From Gonocerus acuteangulatus (Eukaryota > Arthropoda > Insecta > Hemiptera > Coreidae), in NCBI GenBank assembly GCA_946811695.1, contig OX328128.1, positions 27,746,510 to 27,810,509 on the forward strand: a DNA stretch of 64,000 nucleotides, in the 5' to 3' direction. The notes beneath the pieces were generated by a model. The model was not told the DNA's origin. It did not search any database and was given only the letters and a program-made list of their open reading frames with translations. Positions 33,631 through 45,475 of the stretch are shown piece after piece; within the stretch, counting starts at the first letter, position 1, and each line of letters opens with the position of its first letter. The position numbers and the translations under genes are program-made.

Positions 33631-33917
33631 GACGTATAAGAGAAAGTATAAAAAATGAAAACAAAGTAGGAAAAATTAATTTATAATCTTTTTTTTTTTT
33701 TTTTTTATTGTTTGGAAGGGTGTATTCAACCGTGGGAGGTCATGGGCACCCATTTATAATCTTTAATAAAGAAATAATGCGTCTCTATTTTGTGCACAAA
33801 TAAAAAAAAGACGTATAAGAGCAAGTATAAAAAATAAAAACAAAGTAGGAAAAATTAATTTATAATCTTTAATAAAGAAATAATGCGTCTCTATTTTATG
33901 CACAAATAAAAAAAAGT
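33631..33917 (+). repeat. tandem duplication (106-bp unit) with an insertion in the first copy
   Basis: GACGTATAAGAG(A/C)AAGTATA starts at 33631 and at 33810. Both copies run through AATTTATAATCTTTAATAAA and CGTCTCTATTTT(G/A)TGCACAA with only a few differences. Copy 1 is longer because it contains the insertion at 33692-33751. Confidence 0.92.
33679..33764 (-). mobile_element. short retroposed fragment with TSD
   Basis: ATTTATAATCTTT stands at 33679-33691 and 33752-33764. On the minus strand the 60-bp insert reads GGGTGCCCATGACCTCCCAC, then GGTTGAATACACCC, then AATAAAAA... ending in poly(A). Copy 2 of the surrounding duplication has the same site without the insert and with one copy of the repeat. 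The source of the fragment is not recognised. Confidence 0.85.
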
Positions 33918-34070
33918 GTTTTATAGAGTTAGAGGTGTTTCACATATTTCATATGTCGCTATGTCCCGTTTGGGCATGAGATGTTAGGGCGTCAGCCGTG
34001 AATGGCCTATTCATAGTGGCATAAGACAACTTTTTCTCTTCTTGTCTGCCTAATACTTCATCTAATTTCA
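33918..34070. other. unannotated DNA
   Basis: Contains the left candidate target repeat CTTCATCTAATTTCA (34056-34070) of the LINE tail that follows. Confidence 0.5.
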
Positions 34071-34763
34071 TTCTTCCTTGGACTAAATCCGAAAGCAGGT
34101 TAAGACAGATTAAAAACACGACAAGAGCCTGGTTGAACGAAAACCTCACAAGTCGGGAAGAAGGAGTACTAACCAGACTTAGAATTGGACACTGCTTACT
34201 GACTCATGGACATCTCATGCAAAAAACAGACAGACGAAGATGCAGGCATTGTAACGAGGACCTTACAGTAAAACACATACTGATAGACTGTAGACCGAGA
34301 GACAACTTGCAAATACCAGGTAGCCCTCACATCAACACAATACTCAAACATTTAAAAACACTCAACATGTACTCAAAAATTTAATAAAATATGTAAAATT
34401 TAAGTATAGTCGACCTTTAGTTTTTTTGAAAATGAAATTTTCAATTGCCATTTATCCACATTAAAAGTAAAAATCGAATTTACATATTTGAAGTACTTAT
34501 ATGTATATTTTTTTAATATATATACCTATATATATTTATTTATTTTCTATTCCTTTATTTATTATTATTTTGTTGTTTTTAGTTTCAGTTATTTTGTTAT
34601 ACTTTATAATTATTTATTTCATTTTACTTATTTATTTCTCTTTTTCTTTTGGACTGAGGCTGATTTTCATAGCCATAAAACTGTAAGGAGACCATCGCCA
34701 AAACTTGCGGGGCTCTGAAAACAAATAAATGAATAAAATAATTTCATTCTTCATCTAATTTCA
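34071..34763 (+). mobile_element. 5'-truncated LINE copy with A-rich tail and TSD
   Basis: ORF2's C-terminus is followed by a ~350-bp T-rich 3' UTR and a tail AAAACAAATAAATGAATAAAAT. Direct repeats flank the copy. CTTCATCTAATTTCA occurs at 34056-34070 and 34749-34763. An overlapping AATTTCATTCTTC occurs at 34064-34076 and 34740-34752. Either fits LINE integration, so the boundary is uncertain by about 10 bp. Confidence 0.75.
34086..34384 (+). pseudogene. LINE ORF2 C-terminal fragment (Cys/His tail)
   Basis: The plus frame contains RLRQIKNTTRAW, then VLTRLRIGHCLLTHGHLM and CRHCNEDLTVKHILIDC. This is the standard C-terminus of Jockey/CR1-like insect LINEs (TRLR.GHT.LTHGHLM, C..C...LTV.HIL..CP). 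The peptide ends at 34384 with ILKHLKTLNMY. No ATG begins the frame, because the copy starts mid-gene by 5' truncation. The Cys/His cluster probably contacts nucleic acid during integration. No internal stop is present in the last 100 codons. Confidence 0.85.
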
Positions 34764-35580
34764 CTTACAAGGGGAGTATACAGCGATGGGGTCACCGATC
34801 TTGTCCATTTTTTTTTTCTGGTGATTCTACATCGAAAAATAGTCGACACGTGTCCGAGCGTTCCGTCCAATGCGCCTTAGGAGCCGAGAAATAAAATAAA
34901 ATAGGTTGAATGTGCTTTATTTTTTATATCGAGTTTAGAAAATAATATCGACAAGATTTTTTCACCAATTCATTTGTTTTATAGAGTAGATTAAAGGAAA
35001 AATATAAGCGTTAAACAATAATTTATAATTCGTCAAATAAATTCAAAAATATGCTTACGTTTTCAAGTAAACTAGTATTATACATTTTTTTACACCAAAA
35101 ATAATAGCACATTTAAAATCAGCACCCCAAGAAACTCTAATGTAGTGAATATCATTGAAAACAAAAAATAATGATTTTTTGAGTCTGGAAGAGACTAAAA
35201 ATTTGTAAGCGAAAAGGTAACGTGTTGAAATTCAATATCTCCCCTTGAGATTATCCGATTTTTACGTTATTGAAATCTTTCAAAAGAAGAAAGACTCCTT
35301 TTTCTAACCATATAAATGACTATCGTAATATCTCAAAAGGTACTTGCAAAAAATGGGTTTCAAAATAAAAATAAAATGTAAACGTTTTTGTATATAACGT
35401 CGATCCGAGAACACGTAGAAACACCCCGATTGGAGGGAAATGTAACATATGAGGTCCTTTATTGACCATCCAAGTTTAGTTTAAATCAAGTAAATATTGT
35501 TTGAAATATGGCCGGATTGGTGAATCTTTAACAAAATTTTAAGGGTTAGCGAAAATAAAAATACGTTTTTTTTATTTTTG
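34764..35580. other. unannotated AT-rich DNA
   Basis: No recognised feature. Confidence 0.4.
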
Positions 35581-35844
35581 TAATATTCCCAAAATTTGAA
35601 TTTAGGGTCTTTTCAATGTGGTAAAAAAGAATCTGACATCTGTTTTGAAATCAAAATTTTTTTTATAATGGATAACTTTTTAAATGTAGGTATATGGAAT
35701 ATTTTGACCGAATAATGACTTCTTTGGAGTCGAGTATGTAAAACAATTTTTTATTATTACGGCTTTTTTATTATTATTAAAACGGCTGTCAGATTCGTTT
35801 TTAGCACATTGAAAAACCACTAAATTGAAATTTTGGGAATATTA
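35581..35844. repeat. 264-bp foldback repeat
   Basis: TAATATTCCCAAAATTT(G/C)A + ATTTAG at 35581-35607, then TTTTCAATGTG and GAATCTGACA, are mirrored in 35781-35844. The right edge coincides exactly with the start of the inverted LINE-tail copy. Confidence 0.75.
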
Positions 35845-36037
35845 GATGAAGAATGAAATTATTTTATTCATTTATTTGTTTTCAGAGCCCCGCAAGTTTT
35901 GGCGATGGTCTCCTTACAGTTTTATCACTATGAAAATCAGCCTCAGTCCAAAAGAAAAAGAGAAATAAATAAATAAAATGATATGAATAAATATAAAGTA
36001 TAACAAAATAACTGAAACTAAAAACAACAAAATAATG
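35845..36037 (-). repeat. inverted duplicate of the LINE 3' tail at 34563-34758
   Basis: On the minus strand it repeats the last ~170 bp of the LINE copy and its tail with about six differences, and continues into ATTTCATTCTTCATCTAAT, which is flank of the first copy. Confidence 0.8.
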
Positions 36038-36711
36038 ACCTTTTTTTGCTTCTGCTTGCTTATCTTGGAATGAAATATTATGTATCTTCTGATAATGCTG
36101 TCTCGTTGTAATTTTGTTGACTTTCTTATTTTGTTCTATACCCTCACGTGATAATTATGAAATATAAATACCTAATAATGCTACAATCCATTCTGTTAAG
36201 GAAAATAACAAAGTGTTAACAACGGAGAAAAAAAAAACCATTGCAAATGAATGAAGTAAGCGATGTTTCGCAGGTGATTTCGAACCCATTAACCTCTTCT
36301 CGATTAGAGTTTAGCCTCCGTAGAGCTATCATTAAACCAAATGAAACAACTTGATAATTCATCATTATATCAGATTTAACCACTCAGCTTTCTTTCTCTA
36401 TAATTATTTCTAATTAAAGTAACCAAGTCTTGCTAATGCGTTATGAATCTAATGCAATCATTCCCGCCTAAAATTATTATAAACTTTCTGAATTAACAAC
36501 TCATTACTTTTTGAACTTTCCGAAAGAATGTAGCTACTGAGGTGTCACTTATAAAATAATTAAAAAAAAGAAAAAGTCTACCCAATAAATTTAATTTATA
36601 TTGCCAGATGGATGTTGTCCATTTTTTAAGAACAATGAGGCACTGATGTTTTTACATCAATCGCTACTGAAATATACAAATAACCAGAAGTACTGTGCAT
36701 TGGAGTAATAA
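36038..36711. other. unannotated DNA
   Basis: No recognised feature. Confidence 0.4.
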
Positions 36712-36713
36712 TA

Positions 36714-38011
<1,298 letters not shown>

Positions 38012-38049
<38 letters not shown>
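38012..38049. repeat. (TA)n between Tigger and a MITE
   Basis: Nearly pure TA repeat directly abutting the right end of the Tigger element. Confidence 0.9.
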
Positions 38050-38051
<2 letters not shown>

Positions 38052-38258
38052 GCTCTAGTATTTCTAAACTGACACAACTCAAAATCGGTTTTATTCACAC
38101 CGTCATAGTTATGACTATGAAAGACATGGTAAATTTATCTTTATCAACCATCAAAACTGTATGCACCTAGCTAAGGCCCCTACATAGGCAAGAGTGACAC
38201 ATTTTCAGTCTAGTTTTATTTTGAGTTGTGTCACTTTAGAAATACTAGTGCGATATGT
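38050..38258 (-). repeat. palindromic MITE, family N, copy 1
   Basis: Ends are CTAGTATTTCTAAACTGACAC and GTGTCACTTTAGAAATACTAG with TGCGATATG outside. The interior has CATGGTAAAT..TATC, CAACCATCAAAACTGTATG and GGCAAGAGTGACACATTTTC, in the order opposite to 53477-53740. No ORF. Confidence 0.85.
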
Positions 38259-38427
38259 TCATAACATATCGCCCATTTAAAGCTTATGATATAAATTGTG
38301 TGCCAATAAGCTTCAAGTCATATGATACCAAAAAATAATATACAAATAAAAAAAATAAAGAAAGAAAAACGTTATTTTGCAAATGCTATGCTCATAGCTA
38401 TTCAGTTAACAAGAGGTCTAAGAATGG
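38259..38427. other. unannotated DNA
   Basis: No recognised feature. Confidence 0.35.
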
Positions 38428-38865
38428 TTGGAATTCGGCTAAGAAAAAACATCAGATTTTCAAAAAAATCTATATTTTATGTTTCGGCATTCACTCTGGC
38501 AGCCTTCTTCACCTAAGAAATAAATATACTCAATTACATGCCCGAATAATCACTACATTAAGCAACAGTTTACACCGTGACAATAGGTTCTGAAACAATT
38601 TCTTATTTACAAATTTGGTAAACAAAGATGTTTTTTACAATCAGTTTGATCGTAAAAAAAAACCTTAGTTAACCTAATATCGGCTTAACCGATTGTTTTT
38701 TGTAACCTATTATCATGAGGGTTTGCTTACTTTTGTGATTATTCTCGTTTTTAATTGTGTATATTTATTTTTTAGCTGAAGGCTGCTATGGAGTATGTCG
38801 AAACGTTCAAAATATATAAAATTGTCTGAAAATCTGAGGTTTTCTCTTCGAATCTCAACATGCTT
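38428..38865. repeat. foldback MITE, family M, second full copy
   Basis: The left arm TTGGAATTCGGCTAAG...GGCAGCCTTCTTCACC (38428-38514) pairs with GCTGAAGGCTGC...TCGAAACGTTC...TTCTCTTCGAATCTCAA (38776-38860). The loop is ~260 bp. Arms are more diverged than in the 6979-7267 copy. Confidence 0.7.
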
Positions 38866-39156
38866 TGACTTGATTTTATTTTGAAAAGACAGAAGGTTTA
38901 GGATCCCATCTAAATCGGGTTGCTAAAACACACAACATACTCATCAACAAAAATAAAAAAAGCTTTATGTATATAAATCATACAAAGAAACTCTACTGTT
39001 TATAGTAGATAAATGTATCAAAAAGTTTTTCTCTCTTTTTCGTCTAAAAGCACAAAGAATTAGTAAAACCTTGCACTATGTTCTGCGGAATGTGGGAGGG
39101 ATTATGTCGGAGCCGAACTGGAACAGTGGCCAAGCTCCGTGTGCAGAATTAATTAG
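38866..39156. other. unannotated DNA
   Basis: No recognised feature. Confidence 0.35.
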
Positions 39157-39650
39157 GTGAAGAACACCAATGACGCACTTCAGGGAGGAGATGAAGTCTT
39201 GGGTTGTAAGAGGCGTACAATACAATGGCAGATACTATGCCTGAATTCAGTCGGATTTAAATGGTACAACATATCGCACTAGTATTTGTAAGGGGACAAA
39301 ACTCAAAATAAAATTCAACCGAAAATGTGTCACTCTTGCCTATGTAGTGGCTTTAGGATTAAGACAGGAAGGGTGACACAAGTGCCCTCTGGAGCACAAG
39401 CTCTGAAGCTAGGTACATACAGTTTTGATGGTTGATATTTATATATTTACCATGTCATTCATTGTCATAACTGAAAAACAACGATTTTTGAGTTGTGACA
39501 CATTATAAATACTAGTGTGATATGTTGTACCATTTAATCCGACTGAATACAGGCATATTATCTGCTCATGAAGAACCTCCATTCTATTGAACGCTTCTTA
39601 CAACCCAAGACTTCATCTCCTCCCTGAAGTGCGTCATTTGTGTTCTTCAC
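39157..39650. repeat. long palindrome with family N at its centre
   Basis: The outer arms GTGAAGAACACCAATGACGC... (39157-39269) and ...GCGTCATTTGTGTTCTTCAC (39535-39650) are reverse complements including AGATGAAGTCTTGGGTTGTA. Between them lies family N copy 2 (39270-39534), itself an inverted repeat starting CATATCGCACTAGTATTTGT. The arms join seamlessly, so the whole may be one larger element of which the other N copies are internal deletions. Confidence 0.8.
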
Positions 39651-41031
39651 AATAACAGAAACAATAGTACAAAATAAAGAAGCACAGATTGTGTCAAAGC
39701 TTAGAGTTGCTTCTTTCAAATTCTCTATACCGCCTGAATGGTCTGAAAAATCATTATTCTATGCAAGATTCATTTAATCTAGGACCTGATCTCTGCTTAA
39801 GCCATGTGCACATGTGTACCTAAAAAATGCCCTAACTTCACTACGTGATCAGGATGCCAGAGCTTTAATATATTAATGATAATGATTATAAAGCTACGAT
39901 TATAATCAAAGTAATTCTTCTCGGAATATTTGATTTTGTTAAGAATATAATGGGTCAATGACTATGTGACACACTCTAAATGAAATTAAACCCTCAATAT
40001 AATCCCCAAAATAACTTATAATAGACTGATTGGAAAACTAATATGTATATATGTTGAATTGTAATACAGTTTGTTAATTATAGAATGTTGTTTAGTTTAA
40101 CATTGTAAATACTTAACTTAATTATAAATATGAATTATAACCTTGCGTTAAAATTGTCAATAGGTGAATTGTTAAGTTAATTATAGATTTGAATTATAAC
40201 CTTGCGTTAAAACTATATCAGATTTAAAGCTCTATACTGTGTATGTAAAAGTATATTTATAGTCTATTTCTGTAAAACCATTTAAGATGATCTATCAGGT
40301 AACAATGTAAATAATATCCATATGTAAAGCACTTGTCACCAAAGCTGTGAAGTGTCTCAATAAATAAATAAATAATGGGTCGATGTAGTATCCTATGTAA
40401 AATTCTCTGTTCTAACAAGGACGTTTAGGAAAGCTGTCAATCAATAGAATCTGACGCGGCATTAAAAATAGAAGGAAAAGGCCCAATTTCTATCTTCATT
40501 TCCAAATTCTATGAAATCATGGGACTCTTAAAATGTTGTAAATGTTTACAGAAGAATACATTGTATATTCTGCGTGGGTAATTGATCTAGAACCAACTTC
40601 CAGTCGGATTATCCGAATTGACAGAGGATTAAGAGTTCAAACCTAAGCAAGAAGGACAAATATGCCCACCGTATAAGAATCTTAATGCTCCCATGACTTC
40701 AAAGTACGAGAAAGCAAGTCTTGATTTTATTGCTTCTTTTAAGATATTCACCTCACGCCCACAACTTGGCAGCATCTTCACTTGGAAGTCTTAATTCTTG
40801 CAAAAACTCCTGAACCAGCTTCCATCTTCGGGAAATATACCGAGGTTATCCCCTTTATACCAATATCTACAAACGTTGCTTTATGTTTATGCAAACTATA
40901 AAAAATCCTTCAGCATATCCGAAAGCTAAGAACATCTCATATAAAAGCAAACATCTACAATAAATATTAAAATTGTCGTTCTTCTTACCACTTTCCGATG
41001 TAGCTATTGAGGTTGCGCTCATCGAAGAACT

Positions 41032-41034
<3 letters not shown>
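39651..41034. other. unannotated DNA with a short tandem duplication
   Basis: GAATTATAACCTTGCGTTAAAA occurs twice (40131-40152, 40190-40211) as part of a ~59-bp imperfect duplication (40111-40211). (ATAA)n at 40359-40371. At 40990-41034, GTAGCTATTGAGGTTGCGCT resembles the family E end module. Confidence 0.5.
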
Positions 41035-41078
<44 letters not shown>

Positions 41079-41112
41079 AAAATGTATATATTATATATAT
41101 ATATATATATAT
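41035..41112. repeat. (TA)n tract, interrupted
   Basis: TA repeats with a short GCAAAAATG interruption. Open frames of alternating Ile/Tyr here are by-products. Confidence 0.9.
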
Positions 41113-41183
41113 GTATTGATACATAGTCACTTCCGGTCTCAAGCCGTATCATGTAATTAGGGGTAGTTCTAGTAAGTTGGAAT

Positions 41184-41235
<52 letters not shown>

Positions 41236-41306
41236 ATTCCAACTTACTAGAACTACCCCTAATTACATGATACGGCTTGAGACCGGAAGTGACTATTTAT
41301 CAATAC
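41113..41306. repeat. near-perfect TA-centred palindrome of LINE sequence
   Basis: Both 78-bp arms (41113-41190 and about 41229-41306) carry GTATTGATA(C/A)ATAGTCACTT, CCGGTCTCAAGCCGTATCAT and AGTAAGTTGGAATACTTTAT in mirror orientation with one mismatch. A (TA)n forms the centre. The right arm continues into the LINE coding fragment, so the left arm is an inverted copy of it. Confidence 0.95.
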
Positions 41307-41886
41307 AGGTTATAAAATCAACCCTCCTCTGGCTTTCTCAAATCCTATCTATAAGTGCTGATAGACTCGCCGAGGCTTTGTTACAGGCTTCTCCTGTTAG
41401 ATCAGTCCCCTAAGTAACATAAAACTTAATAGGGTATCCCAAGTTAGAAATATTTTTGTCACTTTGGATTCTCTAGATACATGGCTAATCCAGGATCCTA
41501 ATGTAATCAATGGACGGATTAATATTATTTTAGAAGCCCATAAAGCAAAATTACTCAGTACTGACCTAGAGGAAATGAGTCATTTCAGCTAAAACCGACT
41601 TCACTAATTTCTTTCACTATCTCCAAGCCTACCTACTTCATGAATTTCTCACCATGGGGCGGCCTTTTGTAATTGCAAAAACCATAGCTTAAGAACAGCA
41701 AGCAACTTCAATATTAAATTTTCCATTCAAAATATCCACTATTCTATTAACCCGAAAGAAATCTGCACCCTCTGTAATAATAGCGCATATGAAGACATTT
41801 TCCATTTCATTTTGCATTGTCCTATTTACTCCCCAATTAGAAATCAATTCTTCCTGTTTATCAACCAACCTACCGATAATTCCTAA
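41237..41886 (+). pseudogene. LINE ORF2 C-terminal fragment, frameshifted
   Basis: Successive frames give IRLETGSDYLSIQVIKSTLL with WLSQILSISADRLAEAL, then NRVSQVRNIFVTLDSLDTWL, then FNIKFSIQNIHYSINPKE and CTLCNNSAYEDIFHFILHCP. This is the C-terminal region common in insect LINEs, ending in a C..C....E...H....CP cluster near 41764-41830. At least two frameshifts and several stops (for example TAA at 41590-41592) break it. No N-terminal RT motifs are present. It belongs to a different LINE lineage from the fragment at 34086, judging by the motif spacing. Confidence 0.7.
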
Positions 41887-42528
41887 TTAGTCTTAAACTG
41901 TGCCTAAAAAATTTGAACACATGCACATTTATAACTACATAAAAAAACTCCTTGAAATTTAGAGCGTCATGAATTTAAGAATTGATATAATAATAATAAT
42001 AATAATAATTTTATTACATCTTAAGTTAATGCAAGTAAGTTTTGTAGAAATTTAATGCCTAAGAAATGTATTTATTTTTAGTTAAACTTTATGATTTCTT
42101 ATTGTATTATTATTCATTAGGGTAAATAGAATATATGTTTATCTGTCTGTCTATGAATTTATTATTAACATTTGTAAAAATAAACTTCGTCGGTCCTTTA
42201 GGGGATCTACTCCGAAACCGCCTTAATTAATTTGCCCGTTGTTTGTACTTCCTAGCTACTAAATTCGGTAGACAGGATAACGCGCCAAATGGGAACATGT
42301 GTAAATAAATAAATAAAATCAAGTTAATTTGAAGTCGCGCTTTACTCGGTATTCTGTTGGAATTGAATTTAGCCGCCAAACTCAGGATCTTGGTTTTTAT
42401 GGTTGTTCTAGCGGTAAAAGTGTACATTTTAGCACTCAGTCAAACGGCGCGGACCGTAGAACCTCCCATATTCAACACTCCTCAAGAAAATTAATAATTA
42501 CTTTTATAATTACTATTATTTTAATTAT
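41887..42528. other. unannotated DNA with (TAA)n and a family E scrap
   Basis: (AAT)n at 41988-42009 may be the LINE tail. At 42178-42240, AAAAATAAACTTCGTCGGTC and GGGGATCTACTCCGAAACC match one tandem unit of family E, strongly diverged. Confidence 0.5.
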
Positions 42529-42650
42529 TACTAGCTGTTACCCAGTGTGCCATGCTACACCTACTTTCTGTCTATGACTCTCCCCGTATCAAGATCTACT
42601 TGATACCTAGTTGTCTATACCCAGTTACGAAAATCGGTCAAACGATGTGA
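42529..42650 (+). repeat. interspersed repeat T, copy 1
   Basis: ACTAGCTGTTACCCAGTGTG, ATGCTACACCTACTTTCTGT and ATCAAGA.CTAC...GAAAATCGGTCAAACGATGTG match the copy at 49530-49965. Similar ACTAGCTGTTACCC starts are widespread in arthropod repeats. The class is unresolved. Confidence 0.6.
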
Positions 42651-42659
42651 ATTTGTTTT

Positions 42660-43548
42660 AGTTCATAATGATACCGGCAGACGCCAGCACAACAGCACTT
42701 CATCTAACAGCCGACAGAGGCCAGAAGCTTGCGAGTAGATAGCTCTTTTCAAAGAATAGCCAGCGCTCCTTAGTTAGACAGTGATTGTTGAAATAAAATT
42801 GAAATAAACTGCATTACATGATTATATAATGATGTAAAGTCATCAATGAGTTCGTGTTACTCTAATTATCAGGAACATCAATAAATAAATTTGAGTCATT
42901 ATTCAAAATGGCCGAAGTAATTCGTAGAAATCAGTAAGAAATCAATTACCTTAAAGTTATAAGCACTTATTTCTCCGATTGACATCGCCTAATCAAAACT
43001 TTCTTTAGAACCTTTTTTGTAGAGCATTTAGTAAGCTTTCGAATGGTAACCTTCCGCTTACCAAGAGTTTCAACCGTTTTCGAGATATTAAGGAAAGTAT
43101 ACAAAGTTATCAAAACTTTTCATGTCTGGTAATAAAATATTTTATTCTAACCCTTTCATAACTCCAAACGTAACCAAACTTTCAATATAGTAGTTTAAAT
43201 GAAACTCGAACATGCAGAAAATGTTTCAACTGAATCCCATGATTCTAAGTGCCCAAACCAAAAACGTTATTCAACAAATTTGTTTCCACTTTTCTCGAAA
43301 ACGGTTGAGGCTATCGCCTTAAAAATGGTTTATTTCGTTTTCCTAGGTTAAGAAGCCTATAAAACGAGTACTTGAAAGCATATGAAGTAAGCGGAACGAT
43401 TTTTTTCGCGCGATTTTCGCTCCAAAAACCATGTTCCGGTGGGCGGATTCTGCTGGTTAACGAACTTGACCTTTCAAATTAGACGAAAGATTTTTGTACC
43501 AAATTTCATCAAAATCAGACCATTATTCGCCGTGCTAGACCGCGAACA

Positions 43549-43596
<48 letters not shown>

Positions 43597-43737
43597 AATT
43601 TGAACCACCGTTATTTTCGGTCTCTAGGGGGGCTGAAACGCAAAATTTTCTAGTCGGTACTTCCGGATTGCGTCATGAGGTCAACCTTATAAGCGGGGTT
43701 CCTCCCTATGGAGGGAGGAAGGAACCGCGCTAAAAAC
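42660..43737 (+). mobile_element. family F element, copy 1
   Basis: The element contains ATTTCTCCGATTGACATCGC, CGTTTTCGAGATATTAAGGAA, ACAGA(C) with (TA)n at 43551-43594, ACCGTTATTTTCGGTCTCTA, CCGGATTGCGTCATGAGGTC and a terminal hairpin GGTTCCTCCCTATGGAGGGA near 43698. Read in reverse, the order hairpin, AGGTTGACCTCATGACG, ACCGAAAATAACGGT, (TA)n parallels family E. No ORF. The left boundary is approximate. Confidence 0.7.
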
Positions 43738-44606
43738 TTTTTTGCAAACCTGTTTATTAAACAGTTGTTTTGGTATCAAACATTCCGCTGTTAAAAATCT
43801 TACTTTTCTTTGAGAGTTCGTTCCAATAGGTATTTAATTATGTAATGCAGCAAAAATATCAAGAGAAATATTAAGATTGTCTTTGTAACCTTTTGTATTG
43901 TATTGATGGTCTTTTGTAACCGCTAAGATAGAGCACTTCCTGTGAGTCGGACTTTCTTTTTTTAAGTGCCTTACAAGCTAAAAAAAATAGTAAGCTTGTC
44001 GTGTCTCAATCAGCACTGACTGTTCCTTCTTCGACGTACCGAACACGACAAAAAATCTAGTTGTGTTATGTTGACAGCGCGTTCATGTGCGAATTATCAG
44101 TGGATGGACGTCGAACGAAAATCTCGTCTTCTTAATCTGAAATACATATTACTTACTGTCTAAGGTGAACTTTTTTTAAGCAAGTCTTTATTTTAAAAAA
44201 AAAATAAAAAAAAAAAAAAAAACTCAATACAGAAGCTGGCCTATTTCCAAGCCTGAGACATTCGTTAAATGAGCTCGTATCAAGAGTGCATAGAGATCGG
44301 CCATGAGTGCAATTTGTCGAACGTGCACAGCGACTTTGATGAAGTGGCTTGTTGTGCAGAGGAAGCTGCTGCAGCTCGCGTCCGAACAACACGCCCACGC
44401 ACGCTGTACATTAGTCAAGTTGATTGCCGTGTTTATCAACGCACGATCAAAACGCCTACTTTCTTAGTCACCGTCTACAATAAACCTCAATATGTTATCT
44501 GCTTCCTTGACTTCATTGGTCCTCAAATTTCATTATATAAATATATACAAGAAAAAGGTCAAATTATGTATCCGATTTTGCACAGAATCAATTTATCTAA
44601 AACTAC
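43738..44606. other. unannotated DNA, GC-richer in 44240-44470
   Basis: Open frames overlap on both strands at 44224-44610 in more balanced composition. No motif was recognised. An A-run lies at 44196-44221. Confidence 0.3.
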
Positions 44607-44862
44607 CTGAGTATCCGTGCTTTGTAACGGCAGATAAGTAGTTATTTTATTGCGTTATATAATGTTCTAGCTGAATGTTCGTGCTTCGTCACGGCAGATA
44701 AGCAGTTATTTTATTGCGTTATATAATGTTCTAGCTGAATGTTCGTGCTTCGTCACGGCAGATAAGTAGTTATTTTATTGCGTTATATAATGTTCTAGCT
44801 GAATGTTCGTGCTTCGTCACGGCAGATAAGCAGTTATTTTATTACGTTAAATAATGTATCAT
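44607..44862 (+). repeat. 64-bp tandem array, four units
   Basis: Units start at 44607, 44671, 44735 and 44799 (CTGAATGTTCGTGCTTCGTC...). The unit is the 5' end of repeat G. A single unit of the same sequence lies reversed at 63255-63300. Confidence 0.92.
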
Positions 44863-45475
44863 CAAAATTAAATCTACTATATAATTTTTAGCAGTTTATT
44901 ATAGCACGGTTACCGTCATACTATAACTTATTCATCAATTGATAAGTAATCAAAGTATGATGTTTCTGGACATTCATGCGCTCCGGACTAACATAGAGAT
45001 AACCCGTTTTCCATAGGTTACCAGTAACAGGAGTTTATGGGTTCGGGATATTATTACCTCGGGTAGACCATCAGCAGGTACAGGGTAAACTCTATGAGGG
45101 ACAAAATCACAGTTTATTTCTAGTAATTCAAGGTCTGCCATCATAGTTGAAATGTAGCTCAAATAGAAATAATATCATGAAATGAATACAGTACGCTAAC
45201 AGCTCACATGTTGTCCTAGCAACGCTTTCTGCCTTGGCTTGCGTGCTCTCTAACCAAATAAAAATTCAAACCCCTCTAAAAATACTTAAAATTTCGTATA
45301 TCAAAAAATCCTTTCTTAGCGAGTGTTTACGTTCTAAAGGGAGTGTCCATGCAAAATTTCAAAATTTTCTCTCAAGTGGTTTGGGCTGGGCGATGATAGG
45401 TCAGTGAGTGAGTGGTTTGGGCTGGGCGATGATAGGTCAGTGAGTGAGTGGTATTTGACAAATATATACATAGTA
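44863..45475 (+). repeat. interspersed repeat G, body and 3' end
   Basis: Its first ~150 bp (TAATGTATCATCAAAATTAA ... GATAAGTAATCAAAGTATGA) recur inverted at 63110-63260. The far end contains a 36-bp direct duplication TGGTTTGGGCTGGGCGATGA... and GGTCAGTGAGTGAGTGGT, then ACAAATATATACATAGTAG. The GTCAGTGAGTGAG and short AT end recall RTE-like or SINE-like tails. The class is unresolved. Confidence 0.55.

Noticed and set aside
44153..44610. Overlapping frames on both strands in a GC-richer segment
   Set aside because: Neither strand shows a recognisable domain. The openness on both strands is more likely due to base composition.
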